Source: Synergistaceae bacterium
GTDB taxonomy: Bacteria > Synergistota > Synergistia > Synergistales > Aminobacteriaceae
Direction: 5' to 3'
Length of the DNA stretch: 16,765 nucleotides
Assembly (NCBI GenBank): GCA_017458545.1
Contig: JAFTBA010000020.1
Location: forward strand, 1 to 16,765
This document shows positions 14,918 through 16,765 of this stretch, piece after piece. The translations under genes and the position numbers were made by a program. The notes under the pieces were generated by a model. It did not search any database. It was not told the origin of the DNA and saw nothing but the letters and a program-made list of their open reading frames with translations. Each line of letters opens with the position of its first letter. Positions within the stretch are counted from its first letter, which is position 1.

Positions 14918-15419
14918 TATATGTTCTGTCTCCTGTCGTAGTATTGTCAGTGCTGTGCCTTACGTTTCGTAAAAGGTTAGCCATTTCGATTGCACCTAAT
15001 GCGCAGTCAGAGCCTTTATTGCCTGCTTTGCTTCCTGCGCGGATTAAAGCCTGTTCGAGTGTATCACATGTTAAGACTCCGAAAAGGACGGGGACTCTGT
15101 GTTTGAGGCCGACTGATGCGAGTCCTTTCGATGATTCAGCGGCAACGTAATCGAAGTGCGGAGTGTCTCCGCGAATCACTGCCCCTAAAGCTATGACTGC
15201 ATCATATTTCCCTGTAAGCACAACCTCCTCAGCGATGAGGGGTAATTCCCAAGCACCAGGCACCCAGTATATATCTATTGCGCTCGGTGAAACGTCATGA
15301 CGAATGAGGGTATCTTTTGCGCCGTCAATGAGTCTTGTTGTAACAATGTCATTGAAACGCGAAGCGATTATAGCAATGTTGAGACCTGTACCGATTAATT
15401 TACCTTCTGTTACTTTCAC
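14910..15419 (-). CDS. ribH: 6,7-dimethyl-8-ribityllumazine synthase
   Basis: This 169-residue protein shows IAIIASRFND (about 15-24), WVPGAWELPL, ALGAVIRGDTPHFDYVA (with the catalytic His) and GVLTCDTLEQALIRAGSKAGNKG, all typical of lumazine synthase. It condenses 5-amino-6-ribitylamino-uracil with 3,4-dihydroxy-2-butanone 4-phosphate, the penultimate step to riboflavin, as a pentamer or 60-mer. The start is GTG 15419, with AAGGAGG about 11 nt upstream. It overlaps the end of ribA by 20 nt and the start of serS by 8 nt. ribD, ribE and ribB are not in the window. Confidence 0.96.
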   Translation of the reverse strand: MKVTEGKLIGTGLNIAIIASRFNDIVTTRLIDGAKDTLIRHDVSPSAIDIYWVPGAWELPLIAEEVVLTGKYDAVIALGAVIRGDTPHFDYVAAESSKGLASVGLKHRVPVLFGVLTCDTLEQALIRAGSKAGNKGSDCALGAIEMANLLRNVRHSTDNTTTGDRTYNA

Positions 15420-16080
15420 TGTTAATGAATCCTCCTTCTAGTATATGCCCCATACGATGAGCCTTAGTATCAAGATATTTAACATTATAATCGTTGGGAG
15501 TAATAACGATAGGGACGCGCTCAGTGATTTCGATTCCGTATTCTTCGAGACCTGAAATTTTGCCCGGGTTATTGGTCATGAGTCGAATGCGTTTGAGTCC
15601 TAAGTCCTTGAGAATCTCAGCACCAGTTCCGTACTCCCTCATGTCGGGCGGAAATCCTAACGCAACATTAGCGTCAACAGTATCGAGTCCTTCATCCTGT
15701 AACTTGTAGGCTCTGAGTTTGTTGAGCAGTCCTATTCCGCGCCCTTCCTGACGCATGTAGAGCAATGCTCCGCGTCCTTCATCGGCAATCATCTTAAGGG
15801 CTGTGTGAAGCTGAGGGCCGCAGTCGCAGCGTAATGAGCCTAAGACATCGCCGGTGAAACATTCGCTGTGAACCCGGACGAGTACGGGTTCAGGGGTAGT
15901 AATATCACCCATAACGAGAGCAAGGTGAGTATGTGAGTCATCGTCCTGAGTGATACTTCTGTATGCGCTGACATTGAAAGTTCCCCATTGTGTTGGGATT
16001 GGAACGGTTAATTTTTTTTCAACGCGCTTGTACTTGTTTTTAGTGATAATGATTTCGTGTTCGTGATTATGACAGTTCAA
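15400..16080 (-). CDS. ribA: GTP cyclohydrolase II (stand-alone RibA)
   Basis: This 226-residue protein has the zinc site ECFTGDVLGSLRCDCGPQL (Cys74, Cys85, Cys87), the catalytic stretch MRQEGRGIGLLNKLRAYKLQ, REYGTGAEILKDLG and LMTNNPGK. It opens GTP to 2,5-diamino-6-ribosylamino-pyrimidinone phosphate, the first committed step of riboflavin synthesis. Many anaerobes carry a fused RibBA; here there is no RibB domain. The first 24 residues instead start with a His-rich stretch (MNCHNHEHE) and a basic linker before PTQWGTF. The TTG start at 16080 is the only plausible one in frame, with a weak purine-rich site (GATGAG) about 6 nt upstream. A CTCTCT-GCAA-AGAGAG hairpin lies immediately upstream. 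No FMN riboswitch is seen. Confidence 0.95.
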   Translation of the reverse strand: MNCHNHEHEIIITKNKYKRVEKKLTVPIPTQWGTFNVSAYRSITQDDDSHTHLALVMGDITTPEPVLVRVHSECFTGDVLGSLRCDCGPQLHTALKMIADEGRGALLYMRQEGRGIGLLNKLRAYKLQDEGLDTVDANVALGFPPDMREYGTGAEILKDLGLKRIRLMTNNPGKISGLEEYGIEITERVPIVITPNDYNVKYLDTKAHRMGHILEGGFINSESNRR

Positions 16081-16091
16081 TAATTTCTCAT

Positions 16092-16107
16092 CTCTCTTTG
16101 CAGAGAG
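16092..16107 (-). promoter_or_regulatory. GNRA-capped hairpin in front of ribA
   Basis: On the minus strand CTCTCT-GCAA-AGAGAG is a perfect 6-bp stem with a GNRA tetraloop, ending 11 nt before the TTG of ribA. If transcription starts at the predicted promoter the left arm is mostly not transcribed. The hairpin would then form only in read-through RNA from the DUF4160 cassette. Confidence 0.45.
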
Positions 16108-16108
16108 T

Positions 16109-16137
16109 ATATTAGCAGAAATATCTTATCTCGCCAA
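16109..16137 (-). promoter_or_regulatory. predicted promoter of the ribA-ribH-serS-GT26 operon
   Basis: On the minus strand TTGGCG (-35, 4 of 6), a 17-bp spacer and TGcTAATAT (extended -10). The TAA within TAATAT is the stop codon of the upstream DUF4160 gene, so the promoter lies in that gene's 3' end. A shifted reading, TATACT, is possible with a 20-bp spacer. Confidence 0.5.
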
Positions 16138-16390
16138 AATATTCTCTCCCTGCAGCAAGGATTACATCGACATTTTTCTCAATGGCATCTATAAGTCTCC
16201 GCAATCCCTTCTCAGGAATCTTAGATTTGTTATTGGCTATAACAGTTTTTCCGTCGCTTCTTATCCATATTTTAGTGGCATTGGGTACAGCCCGTTCTAT
16301 AGCAATACGAACATGTACAGGTTCACGGAGCTCTACTTCATTCATCCTGAAATAGATGGCATACATGCCAAGTCTAAAAATAATCGGCAC
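16112..16390 (-). CDS. DUF4160 domain protein
   Basis: A 92-residue protein with the DUF4160 layout: MPIIFRLGMYAIYFRMNE at the N-terminus, EPVHVRI (about 24-30), a middle strand region (KIWIRSDGKTV) and a helical C-terminus ending DVILAAGREYFGE. DUF4160 has no established biochemical role; it is often found as one half of small two-gene cassettes that resemble toxin-antitoxin modules. The start is GTG 16390, with GGAGG 8 nt upstream, inside the preceding gene. The two genes overlap by 17 nt, so expression is surely coupled. The terminal codons carry the rib promoter. Confidence 0.8.
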   Translation of the reverse strand: MPIIFRLGMYAIYFRMNEVELREPVHVRIAIERAVPNATKIWIRSDGKTVIANNKSKIPEKGLRRLIDAIEKNVDVILAAGREYFGEIRYFC

Positions 16391-16640
16391 AGGTAATACC
16401 TCCGTCCTGTGAGTACTTCATGAACAGTTCTTCATTCTTTATGACTAAGTGCTTCAGGTACTGCATTTCAAGCCATGAATAACCGTTGACCTCCCATTTG
16501 GATGCAGGAAGCCAGCATGTTGCATCGTGAAATCCGCCCTCTACGGGAGTCTCTATGCAGACTTTGACAGTACCGTCAGGGTACATTTCGGAATGGGTTA
16601 TCTCTGTGTCATCGTTAAGAGTCATAAAAGGGTACAGCAT
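16374..16640 (-). CDS. small protein of unknown function, partner of DUF4160 protein
   Basis: A soluble, acidic 88-residue protein that I cannot assign to a named family. It begins MLYPFMTLNDDTEITHSEM, has a beta-rich middle (VKVCIETPVEGGFHDATCWLP) and a helical end (WLEMQYLKHLVIKNEELFMKY). AAGGAG lies 12 nt upstream of ATG 16640. It is the first gene of the cassette and overlaps the DUF4160 gene. By position and size it could be the antitoxin-like partner. It is not the usual DUF2442 partner by motif. Confidence 0.7.
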   Translation of the reverse strand: MLYPFMTLNDDTEITHSEMYPDGTVKVCIETPVEGGFHDATCWLPASKWEVNGYSWLEMQYLKHLVIKNEELFMKYSQDGGITCADYF

Positions 16641-16668
16641 AATTTAGTTCATCTCCTTTTTGGAAGGT

Positions 16669-16677
16669 ATATTAGCA
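16669..16677 (-). promoter_or_regulatory. predicted promoter of the DUF4160 cassette
   Basis: On the minus strand TGcTAATAT is an extended -10, identical over TGCTAATATAC to the element before ribA. The leader would be about 22 nt and contains the Shine-Dalgarno AAGGAG. No good -35 is visible. Confidence 0.4.
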
Positions 16678-16706
16678 CACAAAAAAAGTACAGGCTTTGA
16701 TAACCA

Positions 16707-16746
16707 GCCGCCACACACTCGTCACTTCAGTGATGAGTTAGGCGGC
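16707..16746. repeat. large imperfect inverted repeat upstream of the DUF4160 cassette
   Basis: GCCGCC (16707-16712) pairs with GGCGGC (16741-16746). Inside, ACTCGTCAC (16717-16725) pairs with GTGATGAGT (16730-16738) with one G-T wobble, around a TTCA loop; a 4/2-nt internal loop separates the two stems. Read on the minus strand, a run of seven T occurs about 20 nt after it. It could be the terminator of a gene beyond the right edge, a repeated extragenic element or a structured RNA. Confidence 0.6.
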
Positions 16747-16765
16747 CTTATGTTAGAATTAAAAC

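Noticed and set aside
16081..16111. FMN riboswitch upstream of ribA
   Set aside because: The space before ribA is only about 30 nt and holds a simple hairpin; no RFN-element consensus is present there or in the upstream gene.
1..16765. CRISPR arrays, tRNA/rRNA genes, insertion sequences, prophage genes
   Set aside because: None were seen: the only tandem repeats are the 7-bp and 6-bp tracts described, and no transposase, integrase or tRNA-like cloverleaf was recognised.

Overview
The window is bacterial chromosome, densely coding and slightly AT-leaning. The gene content (split oxaloacetate/pyruvate carboxyltransferase, PhoH - 7TM-HD - YbeY - CNNM operon, MBOAT with a DHHW partner, WecG/TagA and pyruvyl-transferase surface genes) fits an anaerobic diderm such as a member of Synergistota. 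That placement is a tentative inference from gene content; there is no rRNA or other marker here that settles it.

Layout. (1) 1-2479, minus strand: an O-acylation pair, an MBOAT acyltransferase followed by a DHHW/AlgJ-like protein that runs off the left edge. (2) 2480-2590: a divergent promoter region. (3) 2591-4080, plus strand: mazG with its terminator, then a HigBA2-like toxin-antitoxin module whose antitoxin is only 54 residues and has no DNA-binding domain. Near-identical terminator hairpins flank the module. (4) 4272-10514, plus strand: a tight five-gene operon of carboxyltransferase (pycB/oadA-like), phoH, a PgpH-type 7TM-HD c-di-AMP phosphodiesterase, ybeY and a CNNM/CorC-type CBS protein, closed by a large hairpin terminator. 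(5) 10608-11882, plus strand: a polysaccharide pyruvyl transferase whose 5' end carries four tandem copies of a 7-bp unit, a strong phase-variation candidate. (6) 11974-16080, minus strand: ribA, ribH, serS and a long membrane protein ending in a WecG/TagA glycosyltransferase, all overlapping and probably one transcript. (7) 16112-16640, minus strand: a two-gene cassette of an unknown 88-residue protein and a DUF4160 protein. The probable rib promoter lies in the 3' end of the DUF4160 gene. (8) 16641-16765: promoter and a large imperfect inverted repeat.

How the genes work together. Three separate loci concern the cell envelope: O-acylation (left), pyruvylation (10.6 kb) and GT26 glycosyl transfer (12-13.6 kb). 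The central operon combines a metabolic carboxyltransferase with RNA/ribosome maturation and c-di-AMP turnover. The most interesting points are the heptamer repeat in the pyruvyl transferase, the GT26 enzyme fused to a WecA/TagO-like membrane domain that has lost its catalytic motifs, and the antitoxin reduced to its neutralising segment.
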